A stretch of 64,000 nucleotides of DNA from Bufo bufo (taxonomy: Eukaryota; Chordata; Amphibia; Anura; Bufonidae). The stretch lies in contig NC_053390.1 of the NCBI RefSeq assembly GCF_905171765.1, positions 140,153,468 to 140,217,467 on the forward strand. The letters are read 5' to 3'. How positions within the stretch are numbered: position 1 is the stretch's first letter; every line of letters begins with the position of its first letter. Below, one piece after another: positions 33,487-45,032 of the stretch. The notes beneath the pieces are model-generated. The model saw only the letters and a program-made list of their open reading frames with translations. It was not told the DNA's origin and searched no databases. Position numbers and translations under genes: made by a program.

Positions 33487-34540
33487 TACACTCACCTAAA
33501 GAATTATTAGGAACACCATACTAATACGGTGTTGGACCCCCTTTTGCCTTCAGAACTGCCTAAATTCTACGTGGCATTGATTCAACAAGGTGCTGATAGC
33601 ATTCTTTAGAAATGTTGGCCCATATTGATAGGATAGCATCTTGCAGTTGATGGAGATTTGAGGGATGCACATCCAGGGAACAAAGCTCCCGTTCCACCAC
33701 ATCCCAAAGATGCTCTATTGGGGTGAGATCTGGTGACTGTGGGGGCCATTTTTGTACAGTGAACTCATTGTCATGTTCAAGAAACCAATTTGAAATGATT
33801 CGAGCTTTGTGACATGGTGCATTATCCTGCTGGAAGTAGCCATCAGAGGATGGATACATGTTCTCATTCTGTTTACGCCAAATTCGGACTCTACCATTTG
33901 AATGTCTCAACAGAAATCGAGACTCATCAGACCAGGCAACATTTTTCCAGTCTTCAACAGTCCAATTTTGGTGAGCTTGTGCAAATTGTAGCCTCTTTTT
34001 CCTATTTGTAGTAAAGATGAATGGTACCCGGTGGGGTCTTCTGCTGTTGTAGCCCATCCGCCTCAAGGTTGTGCGTGTTGTGGCTTCACAAATGCTTTGC
34101 TGCATACCTCGGTTGTAACGAGTGGTTATTTCAGTCAACGTTGCTCTTCTATCAGCTTGAATCAGTCAGCCCATTCTCCTCTGACCTCTAGCATCCACAA
34201 GGCATTTTTGCCCACAGGACTGCCGCATACTGGATGTTTTTCCCTTTTCACACCATTCTTTGTAAACCCTAGAAATGGTTGTGCGTGAAAATGCCAGTAA
34301 CTGAGCAGATTGTGAAATACTCAGACCGGCCCGTCTGGCACCAACAACCATGCCACGCTCAAAATTGCTTAAATCACCTTTCTTTCCCATTCTGACATTC
34401 AGTTTGGAGTTCAGGAGATTGTCTTGACCAGGACCACACCCCTAAATGCATTGAAGCAACTGCCATGCGATTGGTTGACTAGATAATTGCATTAATGAGA
34501 AATAGAACAGGTGTTCCTAATAATTCTTTAGGTGAGTGTA
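33487..34540 (-). mobile_element. Tc1/mariner element, DD36E-like
   Basis: Terminal inverted repeats of about 30 bp (ACTCACCTAAAGAATTATTA and its complement) lie next to TA on both sides; exact edges are ambiguous within TATATA. The single transposase is on the minus strand. It is inserted between the hAT transposase and that element's 110-bp repeats. Confidence 0.85.
33560..34390 (-). pseudogene. Tc1/mariner transposase (DD36E spacing), internally deleted
   Basis: The N-terminus (MGKKGDLSNFERGMVVGARRAG) has a helix-turn-helix (ISQSAQLLAFSRTTISRVYK). A frame change near 34170 leads to MTEITTRYNRGMQQS, a second DNA-binding segment, then the catalytic core: AWSDESRF (first Asp), FQQDNAPCHKA (second Asp) and SPDLTPIEHLW (Glu). 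There are 36 residues between the second Asp and the Glu, the DD36E type. Only about 33 residues separate the two Asp motifs, against roughly 90 in the family, so about 55 residues were lost near QNENMYPSSDGY. It is not functional. Confidence 0.85.
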
Positions 34541-34605
34541 TATAAGACAAGGACCATTTTTTGTTCTGAGTGGTGGCGAATATGTGTGGGCTGGCATGAG
34601 GAAAT

Positions 34606-37600
34606 TCAATTACATGTAGTCGTCACAGGTGTTGAATTCCTCCGAGATCCATGCCTCATCCATTTAAAAAATGTGAGGTAGTACACACTGTCATGAGCTA
34701 GGCGAGCAATGCCTGGAAATGCTGAATTCTGCCAGCCCTCTGTGATGCTGGTAACAAGTCCACCATTTTGTGATTGTACTGGGGGTCTAAGTACGTTACC
34801 ACCCAGTACTGGTCCTTGCCCTTTATGCTTTTTATACAGGGGTCCCTCTTCAAACACTGGAGCATGAAGGACCCCATTTGCACTAAATTGGAAGCGGTGG
34901 AGCGCCCTGGCTTCTGCTCATCGCCCAGGAGAATGTCGTCCTCGGTCTCCTCCCCCAAGCCACGGACAACACCAGGGATCCCCGAAAAGTTTAAAGTCAC
35001 CCTCAAAGTCTGCTCTTCTTGCTCCTCCTCCCCCCGCCACCATCTTCCTCTGACTCCTCTTCAGACTCCCGCTGACTTGTCTCAGATGGAGTAGCCCCCC
35101 ATGGGAATTCATTCAGCATTGCGACTTCCTCATCTTCCTGCTCCTCGACGGCTTGATCAATGACATGACGCAATGCATGCTCCAGAAAGAAGGCGTAAGG
35201 TATGATGTCACTGATGGCACCCTGGCTGCAGCTGACCAGTTTGCTGATCTCATCAAATGGCCGCAGAAGTCTGCATGTGTCGCGCATGAGCAGCCAATGG
35301 CGCGGTGAAAAGTAACCAAGCTCCCAGAACCTGTCCTGCTGCAGAGTTCGTAAAGGTAGTTGTTAACGGCATGTTGCTGCTTAAGTAGCCTATCAAGCAT
35401 ATACAGGGTGGAATTCCAGCGCGTCGGGCAGTCACAAATCAGACGTCTGACAGGCAGGTGGTGTAGCCGCTGAACGTAAGCAAGGCGAGCCATGGCCGTG
35501 TAAGATTTTCTAAAATGGCCAGAGATTTTCCTGGCCTGCCGCAAGACGTCCTGGACCCTGGGGTATTTGGCAACGAATTGCTGCACGACTAAGTTCAGGA
35601 TGTGTGCCATGCACATCATGTGTATCATTTTGCCCTGTTTCAATGAGCTCAGCAGATTGGAACTGTTGTCGCACACCACTTTACCAACTGTCAAATTGAG
35701 CGGGGTTAGCCACTGATAGCAGAGCTGAAAGCAGTGCAGGACCGATGTGGCTCTTCGCTTCCAAGCACAACAGCTGCAGCACAGCATGGCAACGTCTCAC
35801 CTGGCACGTCGAATAGGTTCTGGGAGCTTGGAGTGCGCAGCGGAAGAGGCGGTAGCAATGGAAAAGGAGGAGTCAGCCGAGGAGGAGACGGATGATGGAG
35901 TAGGAGAAGAAGAAGAAAAGGCATGCCTGCATGCAATCCGTGGCAGTAACACCAAATCCAAACGAGAGCCACGGGTTACATGCTTGATGGCTGTTAGAAG
36001 GTTCACCTAGTGGGCAGTAAAAGTTATGTACCTTCCCTGCCCGGGTTTGCTAGGCCACGTGTTTTTGGTCAGATGTATCATGGCACCGACACTGTGTGCC
36101 AGAGATATATTCACTTGCCGCTGAACGTGGGATGCCCTTCTGGGAGAAATATTTCCTTCCGGGGACCTTCCATTGCGGTGTGCCAAAGGCCACAAATTTT
36201 CTAAAGGCCTCCGAGTCCACCAGTTTATATGGCAGTTGGCGCAGCTAGCAGTTCCGACAAGCCAGCGGTCAGCCGATGAGCAAGAGGGTTATCCGGGTCA
36301 TCAAATTTTTACGCTCGAACATTTGGGCCACGGAAGCATGCCTTCTGCCAGATGAATGCAACGATGGAACAATGGAAGGTGGAGGACAAATGGGAGGAAA
36401 GAGGAGAAGGAGAAGAGGCAGGACATGGAAAACCGGGAGTGTGGCTTTGTGGGTTCTGACGGCATTGCTCCCACTGGGCTCGGTGATGGGAGGCCAGGTG
36501 CCTTCTTAAGGCTGTCGTCCCTAGGTGAGTGTTGGGCTTACCGCAACTTATGCGTTGACAGCACAGGCTGCAGATGGCAACACTATTGTCAGCAGCTGAC
36601 ACGTTAAAAAAAGCCCACACTGCGGAGTCATGTGCCGGCATCCTGGGAGCGCCAGAAGTGACCGAGCATGGTGGATGGCTCGCTCCAGATACATTTGCAG
36701 TCTGCTTTTTGCCTCCTGTGCCCTGCGAGCACTGCCTGCTTCTCCTCCTTCACCTCCCTCTCTTCTGCTCCGTCTCTCCCTCTGAACCCCCCTCCTCTTC
36801 CTCTCTTGTGGGCACCCACGTGACCTCCATTGACACGTCATCATCGTCACCTTCACCACCACTGACATTTGAGATCTCGTAGCAGGCAGCAACAGTGTGG
36901 ACCTCCCTCCTTGGGATGATCTGGGTACTGCCGTCAGACCGCTGGGTGACGGCCGTTGCTACCTCCTCTTCCTTATCCGATGTCAAGAATGGCTGCACAT
37001 CGGTAAGGTCTGGGAATGGATGTGAAAATAATTCCTCTGACTCGAGTGGAGGGGCTATGGTGGTGGTGTCTTTGGGGGTGCACACAGCAGAGAGTGAGGA
37101 GGGTGCAGATACAGCGGCTGAGGAGGGTGCAGAAGCGGAAGGCTGAATGAGCCACTCAACCTACTCTGGTACGTCCTTTAACGTAATCGCACACGTGTCA
37201 CGGCGGGGAGTGGGGGAAACCCCCCCACCGTGCGGTGACAAAGAGTAAAAGGGATCAGCCTGGCCAAAAGGAGTAATAAGGGAGCAGGTCACCTCCTACA
37301 GCGTCCCTAATCCTCTCCCTGACTCCTCACCGTATGAGCGGACCCCGATGGTAGGACGACTCATACTCAGGATTCCTAGAGACCCTAGGTCGCCCTGGTA
37401 ATCCCTCACCAAGGAGCAGGGAAGAGACGACCTGTTCATCCCAGTCATGAGGGAACAGGAGTCTCTATCTGAGGCCAGACTGCAAGGAGAGGGGAACACA
37501 TACAGCATAAGGAGATGGCAGGTAAGCGAAACCAATAACACACTTACCTGCCACAGACACACTGACTGGAACCCATGCACAAGTGCTGCTGTCCACACCA

Positions 37601-39253
37601 AAATTAAAGGACACAGCACACACCATAAACCACACAGGAACCCAAGACACCCATAGCTGCAATAAACATGAGACAGGGGAATGTCTGCATGCTGGCAGTG
37701 ACCTGGTGAGAACCGAGTCTGAGGTGGACGCAGCGTTCAGTGCGGTTTCCCTGGGCTGTTTGGTGGCTGGTGCCCTGGTTCCTTTGTGTTGCTCCAGGGG
37801 CTGGCCACAGTCTTAGAGAGACATCCTTGCTCTGACGCTGAATCTTCTTACTTCCCCTTTTCCATGTCTCAGTGGTTTTGTCATTTGTGTTGTGTGCTGG
37901 CTGCATTCCCGTTGTGTACTGGCTGTGTGCTGGTTGGGAATGCTTGCTGGCAGCGACCTTGTGTGAACTGGGTCTGAGGTGGACACAGTGTTTAGTGCGG
38001 TCTCTCTGAGCTGTATGGTGGCTGGCTGCCTGGTTTCTAGGTGGTTCCGGGGGGCTGGCAGCAGTCTTTTAGAGACTTCCTTGCACTGACACTGATCCTG
38101 TTACTTTCCCCGCCCTGTTGTTTTTTGGGGTTTTCTGTTTAGTTCCCCTTTTTTGGGGGGGGGCTTTGAGGGGTGGGAGTGTCACGGCCTTTGGTTTGCG
38201 CTGTGACACTGTTACCACACTTGCGGTTGCCCACGGCTATGTGTTGCTGTGAGAGCATGCGGTGACAGTGTCTCGGCCTTCTGTGTGATTGCCGTGACAT
38301 GGTTGCCACGCATGCTGTTGCCGGTGGTTACGTGTTTGGTATGCTTGTGTGTGCAATTCCCCTTTAAGTTGTAGCCTCCCTCTGTCTGGTGCAGTTAGGG
38401 TTAACTCCCTGACTAGGTGTGGTCACTAGGGTTTTATCCCCTCTGGCTCCCTGGCTGGAGTCAGTGGTACTTCAGCTGTCGGTGCTCTGCTCCAGTCCAG
38501 GGTGTTCCATCTGTCCAGTGAGGGCCACCCTTGTGGTCATCCCGGTGTATCCTTCCCTTCCTGTCCCTATTTGTATGGAGTGGGTTATGTTCAGGGTGTT
38601 TGTATGTCTAGTTTGGTGTTACATGTCTGGTGGTGTTTTGTGTCCAGCTTGTTTTCTAGACATTCCCCTGTCTCATGTTTATTGCAGCTATGATTGTCCT
38701 GGGTTCCTGTGTGGTTTGTGGTGTGTGCTGTGTCCTTTAATTTTGGTGTGGACAGCAGCACTTGTGCACGGGTTCCAGTCAGTGTGTCTGTGGCAGGTAA
38801 GTGTGTTATTGGTTTCGCTTACCTGCCATCTCCTTATGCTGTATGTGTTTCCTTCTCCTTGCAGCCTGGCCTCAGATAGAGACTCCTGTTCCTCCATTAC
38901 TGGGATAAACAGGTCGTCTCTTCCCTGCTCCTTGGTGAGGGATTACCAGGGCGACTTACGGTCTCTAGGAATCCTGAGTATGAGTCGTCCTACCATCGGG
39001 GTCTGCTCATACGGTGAGGAGTCAGGGAGAGGATTAGGGACGCTGTAGGAGATGACCTGCTCCCTTATTACTCCTTTTGGCCAGGCTGATCCCCTTTTAA
39101 CCTTTGACACCGCACGGTGGGGGGTTTCCCCCACTCCCCGCCGTGACAACGCGCTTTCTCCAACTTCCCACTTAGACTCCGGCCTGGTGCACCTGCACAA
39201 CCCCTACCACCCCTGCGGAATGGCCTGCCTCTTCCTCTGCCTGTCATTTTCAA
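34606..39253 (-). pseudogene. hAT transposase with BED zinc finger, split by a foldback insertion
   Basis: The N-terminus (MKMTGRGRGRPFRRGG, AT-hook-like) starts at 39253, is cut by the insertion at 37196-39148, and resumes with an acidic segment (36750-37085). The BED finger follows (SAVWAFF, CSLC, LRRHLASHH; 36500-36641). Next come FGTPQWKVPGRK-like and LTKNTW (first catalytic region) near 36100, VVCDNSSNL (second Asp) and CMAHILNLVVQ near 35600-35690, and CPTRWNSTLYMLDRLL near 35400. A KDQYWVVTYLDPQYN block lies near 34800. Several frame changes separate these. The C-terminal dimerisation region is not seen. ZBED-like host genes derive from this family, but this copy is dead. Confidence 0.8.
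37196..39148. mobile_element. Foldback element with about 490-bp inverted arms
   Basis: Arms 37196-37687 and 38654-39148 are close reverse complements, starting TGTCACGGCGGGGAGTGGGG and ending in its complement. The loop has two imperfect direct copies of a roughly 245-bp unit (near 37690 and 37950, each with GGTCTGAGGTGGACAC-like sequence), a G-rich stretch near 38150 and several GTGACA-rich sites. Flanks share ACG on both sides, perhaps an imperfect 5-mer (ACACG/ACGCG). Frames up to 209 residues are complementary artefacts. The family was not recognised. Confidence 0.8.
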
Positions 39254-39289
39254 AATGACCCTGTGCCTAGGTCCCTAGAGAAGAGCAGT

Positions 39290-40345
39290 ATTTGTGGAAG
39301 TAGGTATATCGCAGGCCTCAATCAATATTTGGTGTAAACAGGTATATCAAACCCCTTAATCAGTATTTTGTGGAAGCAGTTATATCGCAGGCATCAATCA
39401 ATATTTTGTGGAAGCAGGTATATCAAGCCCTGTAATCAGTATTTTGTGGAAGCAGGTATATCTCAGACCTCAATCAGTATTTTGTGGAAGCAGGTATATC
39501 AATCCCCTTAATCAGTATTTTGTGGAAGCAGGTATATCGCAGGCCTCAATTAATATTTTGTGGAAGCAGGTATATCAAACCCCTTAATCAGTATTTTGTG
39601 GAAGCAGGTATCTCGCAGGCCTCAATCAATATTTGGTGGAAGCAGGTATATCAATCCCCTAAATCAGTATTTTGTGGAAGCAGGTATCTCACAGAACTCA
39701 ATCAGTATTTTGTGGAAGCAGGTATATCAATCCCCTTAATCAGTATTTTGTAGAAGCAGGTATATCGCAGGCCTCAATTAATATTTTGTGGAAGCAGGTA
39801 TATCAAACCCCTTAATCAGTATTTTGTGGAAGCAGGTATCTCGCAGGCCTCAATCAATATTTGGTGGAGGCAGGTATATCAATCCCCTAAATCAGTATAT
39901 TGTGGAAGCAGGCATATCACAGCCCTCAATAAGTATTTTATGGAAGCAGGTATATCGATCCCTTTAATTAGTATTTTGTGGAAGCAGGTACTGTATATCA
40001 TAGGCCTCAATCAATATTTTGTGGAAGCAGATATATCAAAACCCTTAATCAGTATTTTGTTGAAGCAGGTATCTCGTAGGCCTCAATCAATATTTGTTGG
40101 AAGCAGGTATATCAATCCCCTTAATTAGTATTTTGTGGAAGCAGGTATATGGCAGGCCTCAATGAATATTTGGTGGAAACAGGTATATCAAACCCCTTAA
40201 TCAGTATTTTGTGGGTGTGTATATCGCAGGCCTCAATCAATATTTTGTGAAAGCAGGTATATCAACCCCCTTAATCAGTATTTTGTGGAAGCAGGTATCT
40301 CGCAGGCCTCAATCAGTATTTTGTGGAAGCAGGTATATCAGATGT
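39290..40345. repeat. 38-bp satellite, block 1 (about 28 copies)
   Basis: The core AGTATTTTGTGGAAGCAGGT is followed alternately by ATATCAATCCCCTTAATC and ATCTCGCAGGCCTCAATC, so a 76-bp higher-order dimer is visible. Units abut with no spacers. The period of 38 makes repeating 38-residue frames (for example ISIPLISILWKQV) that are not genes. Confidence 0.92.
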
Positions 40346-40667
40346 ATCAGATAAGTGATAGGGCTGCGCAGGGACAGACTAGAAAAGGTACATGGACAGA
40401 GTACTCCTACCATCAAGGTGTATCTCTGGGCTGAGCAGATTTTTATTAGGGTGAGCCTAGGGATAGTATCGATCTCTCATTGATGCTACCCTATTTTTGC
40501 CTCTTGCCGTCCCTTATTGATTGCTCTTTGATTGTTGTACTGTGAGTATATTGGTCCTGTTGGGACCTGTTTTATTAGATATTTAATAAAAGTGAAGTTT
40601 TGAGAAGTTTCCCTCAGTGATGTTGTTGTTGATATTGCAACTGTCTTTCTTGATATTATTTTCAGTG
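40346..40667. other. Unrelated 0.3-kb insertion in the satellite
   Basis: It lacks the 38-bp motif and has AATAAAAGTGAAG near its right end, resembling a retroposed 3' terminus. Not identified. Confidence 0.5.
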
Positions 40668-41511
40668 ACCAGGTATATCAATCCCCTTAATCCGTATTTT
40701 GTGGAAGCAGCTATATCGCAGGCCTCAATCAGTATTTTGTGGAAGCAGGTATCTTGCAGGTCTCAATCAATATTTGGTGGAAGCAGGGATATCAATCCCC
40801 TTAATCAGTATTTTGTGAAAGCAGGTATATCGCAGATCTCAATCAAAGTTTTGTGGAAGCAGGTATATCAAACCCCTTAATCAGTATTTTGTTGAAGCAG
40901 GTATATCAAACTCCTTAATCAGTATTTTGTGGAAGCAGGTATCTCGCAGGCCTCAATCAATATTTGGTGTGCAGGTATATCAATCCCCTTAATCAGTATT
41001 TTGTGGAAGCAGGTATCTCATAGGCCTCAAACAATATTTTGTTGAAACAGGTATATCAAACCCTTTAATCAATATTTTGTGGAAGCAGGTATCTCATAGG
41101 CCTCAATCAATATTTGGTGGAAGCAGATATATCAATCCCCTTAATCAGTATTTTGTGGAAGCAGGTATATCAATCCCCTTAATCAGTATTTTGTGGAAGC
41201 AGTATATCACAGCCCTCAATCAGTATTTTGTGGAAGCAGGTATATCAATCCCCTTAATCAGTATTTTGTGGAAGCAGGTATATCGCAGGCCTCAATCAAT
41301 ATTTTGTGGAAGCAGGTATATAAAACCCTTTAATCAGTATTTTGTGGAAGCAGGTATATCGCAGCCCTCAATCAGTATTTTGTGGAACTATGTATATCAA
41401 ACCCCTTAATCAGTATGTTGTGGAAGCAGGTATATTGCAGTCCTCAATTAATATTTTGTGGAAGCAGGTATATCAATCCCCTTAATCAGTATTTTGTGGA
41501 ACCAATATTAA
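40668..41511. repeat. 38-bp satellite, block 2 (about 22 copies)
   Basis: Same alternating 38-bp units as 39290-40345, cut at the right by the PLE-derived inverted pair. Smaller blocks follow at 42701-42893 and 45931-46050. Confidence 0.92.
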
Positions 41512-41904
41512 CCGGACAGATTAATATCAAAAACATCGGACCCCCAATGAGTCATAATAATCACCAAAAAAATGAATGAAAATAACTTACATATGTATGA
41601 AGATCCAAACAACTTTATTGTAAGTATATATAAACATATAAACAATACATACATATATAATAAAACAGGCAGCACAAGGCGGGACACACAGATGAGTAGC
41701 AGGACCCAAGGAGAGGCCGGGAGATCGATGCATGAAATAACAGGGAAAAAGAATGCTAGCTGAAAGAGCATACCTCAAAACCTCATAGCAGCAACGCCCC
41801 AAACAAAGTGCAAAGGAGGCAACTGTAGAGATTGAGGTTGAAATAAAAAGGACAAAGTATAAACATACCCTGGATGGTGCATAGATATCTCGGCCGACTC
41901 CTGA

Positions 41905-41944
41905 CCCAACGCCGTTTCGCCAGCACATCTGGCTTCTTCCGGGG
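41905..41944 (-). ncRNA. Hammerhead-like motif, left arm
   Basis: On the minus strand: CCC, core CGGAAGA (one change from CTGANGA), stem II GCCAG-ATGTG-CTGGC, GAAAC, GGC loop, GTT, then GGG closing helix I. It mirrors 42321-42360. Confidence 0.5.
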
Positions 41945-42320
41945 ATACGGAAACACATAAAAACATCTCCCCTATATAGTGCCCACACAGGTGTGTGGAG
42001 GATAATTAAAATTGCAGGACCTGAATGACGTCAGCATCAATGGAATTGGAGCCCCAGTACCTAAAAGCCAATCAATAGAACCAGAAGCACCTAATGGAGG
42101 CAGGACTGAGATGACAGAGCGAGCATGTGAGCAAGCACATGACCGCAGTGTCAGAAGTGCACGACATCATACGACACGCCCTGACCATACCAGGAAAACC
42201 AATCAGTAGCCCATGTACATGGGATACGGAAACACATTAAAACATCTCCCCTATATAGTGCCCACACAGGTGTGTGGAGGATAATTAAAATTGCAGGACC
42301 TTAATGACGTCAGCACCAAT

Positions 42321-42360
42321 CCCCGGAAGAAGCCAGATCTGCTGGCGAAACGGCGTTGGG
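42321..42360 (+). ncRNA. Hammerhead-like motif, right arm
   Basis: CCC/GGG helix I, CGGAAGA core with U4 changed, stem II GCCAG-ATCTG-CTGGC, GAAAC-GGC-GTT with a two-pair helix III. Activity is doubtful because of the core change. Confidence 0.5.
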
Positions 42361-42700
42361 TCAGGAGTCGGCCGACAGATCTCTGCACCATCCAGGGTAT
42401 GTTTATACTTTGTCCTTTTTATTTCAACCTCAATCTCTACAATCGCCTCCTTTGCACTTTGTTTGGGGCGTTGCTGCTATGAGGTTTTGAGGTATGCTCT
42501 TTCAGCTAGCATTCTTTTTCCCTGTTATTTCGTGCATCGATCTCCCAGCCTCTCCTTGGGTCCTGCTACTCATCTGTGTGTCCCGCCTTGTGCTGCCTGT
42601 TTTATTATATATGTATGTATTGTTTATATGTTTATATATACTTACAATAAAGTTGTTTGGATCTTCATACATATGTAAGTTATTTTCATTCATTTTGTTG

Positions 42701-42893
42701 GTGAGTATTTTGTGGAAGCAGGTATATCGCAGGCCTCAATCAATATTTGGTGGAAAAATGTATATCAAACCCCTTAATCAGTATTTTGTAGAAGTAGGTA
42801 TATCACACCCCTCAATCAATATTTGGTGGTAGCAGGTATATTGAACCCCTTAGTATTTTGTGGAAGCAGGTATATCACACCCTTCAATTATTA
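42701..42893. repeat. 38-bp satellite, block 3
   Basis: About five degenerate copies between the PLE-derived pair and the Tc1 element. The array resumes at 45931-46050 after the Tc1 element. Confidence 0.85.
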
Positions 42894-43406
42894 TTTTTTT
42901 GCCACAACAGTTACAGTGGATATAAAAAGTCTACACACCCCTGTTAAAATGTCAGGTTTCTGTGATGTAAAAAAATGAGACATAGATAAATCATTTCAGA
43001 ACTTTTTCCACCTTTAATGTGACCTATAAACTGTACAACTCAATTGAAAAACAAACTGAAATCTTTTAGGTAGATGAAAGAAAAAATATAAAAATAAAAT
43101 AATATGGTTGCATAAGTGTGCACACCCTTAAACTAAACTGTTGAAGCCCCTTTTGATTTTATTACAGCACTCAGTCTTTTTGGGTATGAGTCTATCAGCA
43201 TGGCACATTTTGACTTGGCAAGATTTGCCCACTCTTTGCAAAAATACTCCAAATCTGTCAGATTGCAAGGGCATCTCCTGTGCAACCCTCTTCAGATCAC
43301 CCCACAGATTTTCAATCGGATTCAGGTCTGGGCTCTGGCTGGGCCATTCCAAAACTTTAATCTTCTTCTGGTGAAGCCATTCCTTTGTTTGATTTGGATG
43401 TATGCA

Positions 43407-43563
43407 TCCGGATTAAATTCCATCACTTTGGACGTGCTGTCTCCAGTTTTTATTTTCATTTTTTGGTTATATACGCTAGAGTGGGGGCTTTTTACCACCC
43501 CCTGGAGACGTGCACCCACCGCGCTGATACTAAGGAGTGCTGTTCATCCCTGTTTTGCTCTGC
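43407..43563. other. 157-bp insertion in the Tc1 transposase
   Basis: Transposase sequence jumps from GGATGTATGC to TTTGGGTCG. TGC occurs at both edges, a possible 3-bp duplication. The insert is not identified. Confidence 0.6.
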
Positions 43564-43798
43564 TTTGGGTCGTTGTCATGCTGAAAGATGAAGTTCCTCT
43601 TCATGTTCAGCTTTCTAGCAGAAGCCTGAGGGTTTTTGCCAATATTGACTGGTATTTGGAACTGTTCATAATTCCCTCCAGCTTAACTAAGGCCCCAGTT
43701 CCAGCTGAAGAAAAACAGCCCCAAAGCATGATGCTGCCACCACCAGGCTTCACTGTGGGTATGGTGTTCTTTTGGTGATGTTCAGTGTTGTTTTTGCT

Positions 43799-45032
43799 CA
43801 GTGGCGTACACACAATCCATGGGGCCCCGGTGCGAAACTGATCCATGGGCCCCCCTGGTCTCGGGAGGGGCATTTACCCGGGCAAGAGGAGATTATGGGG
43901 CCCCTGTGTCCCCACCCGCCCTCAAACCACACACACACACAGCCCCACCCATAAATCGCTCCCGTACCTCTTACATCCAGTGACGTCTCCTTTGATGTAG
44001 TTGTTCTCTGTCCTCGTCTGCTCCTTTCAGACCAGACCACCATTTTTACGCCGTTTTTAATCTCTGCAGTTTGACCAAAAAAAAATCTTAGTTTACTACT
44101 TTTCCATCATCCTACCATCTTCTGGACAAAACATCCTACTACCCCAATACTGTGCCCTGTCGTCCCCAATAGTGCCCCCAATATTGTGCCAGTATCAAGT
44201 GCCAACCGCCCCGTGTGCCAGTATCAAGTGCCAACCGCCCACCCCCCTCATTTTCCAGTATCAAGTGCCAACTCCCCCCCTCATTTTCCAGTTTCAAGTG
44301 TCAACCTTCCCCCCCCATTTTCCAGTATCAAGTGCCAACTCCCCCCCTCATTTTCCAGTATCAAGTGCCAACCTTCCCCCCCTCATTTTCCAGTATCAAG
44401 TGCCAACCTTTCCCCCCCATCTTTTTCCAGTATCAAGTAGTGCCAACCTCCCCCCCCCCCCCATTTTCCAGTATCAAGTAGTGCCAACCTTCCCCCCCCC
44501 CCATTTTCCAGTATCAAGTAGTGCCAACCTTCCCCCCCATTATCCATTATCAAGTAGTGCCAACCTTCCTTCCCCCCCCCCATTTTCCAGTATCAAGTAG
44601 TGCCAACCTTCCCCCCCCCCCCATTTTCCAGTATCAAGTAGTGCCAACCTTCCCCCCCCTATTTTCTAGTATCAAGTAGTGCCAACCTCCCCCCCCCATT
44701 TTCCAGTATCAAGTAGTGCCAACCTTCCCCCCCATTTTCCAGTATCAAGTAATGCCAACCTCCCCCCCCCCCCTCCATTTTCAGCCTATCAGAGGAACAG
44801 GGAAGGGAGACGCCTCCCTCCCCTGCCCGGCCGCAGCACAGCAATCTGTATCGTTGTCCTGAGGACGGCGATACAGATCACTATGGAGATGAGCGCTTCC
44901 ACAATGGAAGCGTTCATCTCCCTGTCACCTGCCGCCGCTGTCGCGGGCCCACACCTGAGTCTGAGTGATGCCGCTGGAGTGCCGGGCCCGGTCGCAACTG
45001 CGACCCCTGCGATCCTTGTATGTACGTCACTG
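43799..45032. mobile_element. hAT-type non-autonomous element
   Basis: Inverted ends CAGTGGCGTACA and TGTACGTCACTG (one mismatch). Flanking 8-mers TTTTTGCT and TTTTTGCG form an imperfect 8-bp duplication, the hAT signature. The body is a C-rich minisatellite and a palindromic right part around 44830-44930; no transposase of its own. Confidence 0.82.
44172..44770. repeat. C-rich minisatellite, about 37-bp unit
   Basis: About 15-16 copies of CCATTTTCCAGTATCAAGTA then GTGCCAACC and a run of 7-12 C. C-run length varies between copies, as expected from slippage. Pro/Ser-rich frames here are artefacts. Confidence 0.9.

Larger units (their letters stand above)
41512..42700. mobile_element. Inverted pair of PLE terminal-repeat copies
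   Basis: Arms 41560-41944 (minus) and 42318-42706 (plus) are near-perfect complements. Each reads hammerhead-like fold, T-rich stretch, TTTATTATATATGTATG and ACAATAAAGTTGTTTGGATC. The loop contains a direct duplication (41942-42025 and 42222-42320) beginning GGATACGGAAACACAT. The topology parallels the inverted arm of the intact PLE, though no RT remains. The PLE origin is inferred from the ribozyme-like module and AATAAA end. Confidence 0.65.

Noticed and set aside
35747..36010. Acidic plus-strand frame (EEEEKACLH-type)
   Set aside because: It is the antisense of the hAT transposase pseudogene, where a Ser-rich segment gives Glu-rich complement.
38419..39048. 209-residue frame with Cys/Val-rich hydrophobic stretches, resembling a membrane protein
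   Set aside because: Its second half is duplicated in reverse complement in the other foldback arm, with an equal-length frame at 37296-37619 on the opposite strand. It is a by-product of the palindrome.
39484..41409. Long repetitive frames (ISIPLISILWKQV-type) that look like a repeat protein
   Set aside because: They follow from the 38-bp satellite, whose period gives a repeating 38-residue pattern without any start signal or conserved domain.
39290..41511. CRISPR-like array
   Set aside because: Units abut directly, there are no unique spacers, and the context is eukaryotic transposon DNA.
42012..42209. Possible small gene in the loop of the PLE-derived pair
   Set aside because: It is only 65 residues, low complexity, with no homology recognised and lying between ribozyme-bearing repeats.
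44172..44844. Pro/Ser-rich and Gly-rich frames on opposite strands
   Set aside because: They are translations of the C-run minisatellite; indels in C runs would break any frame.
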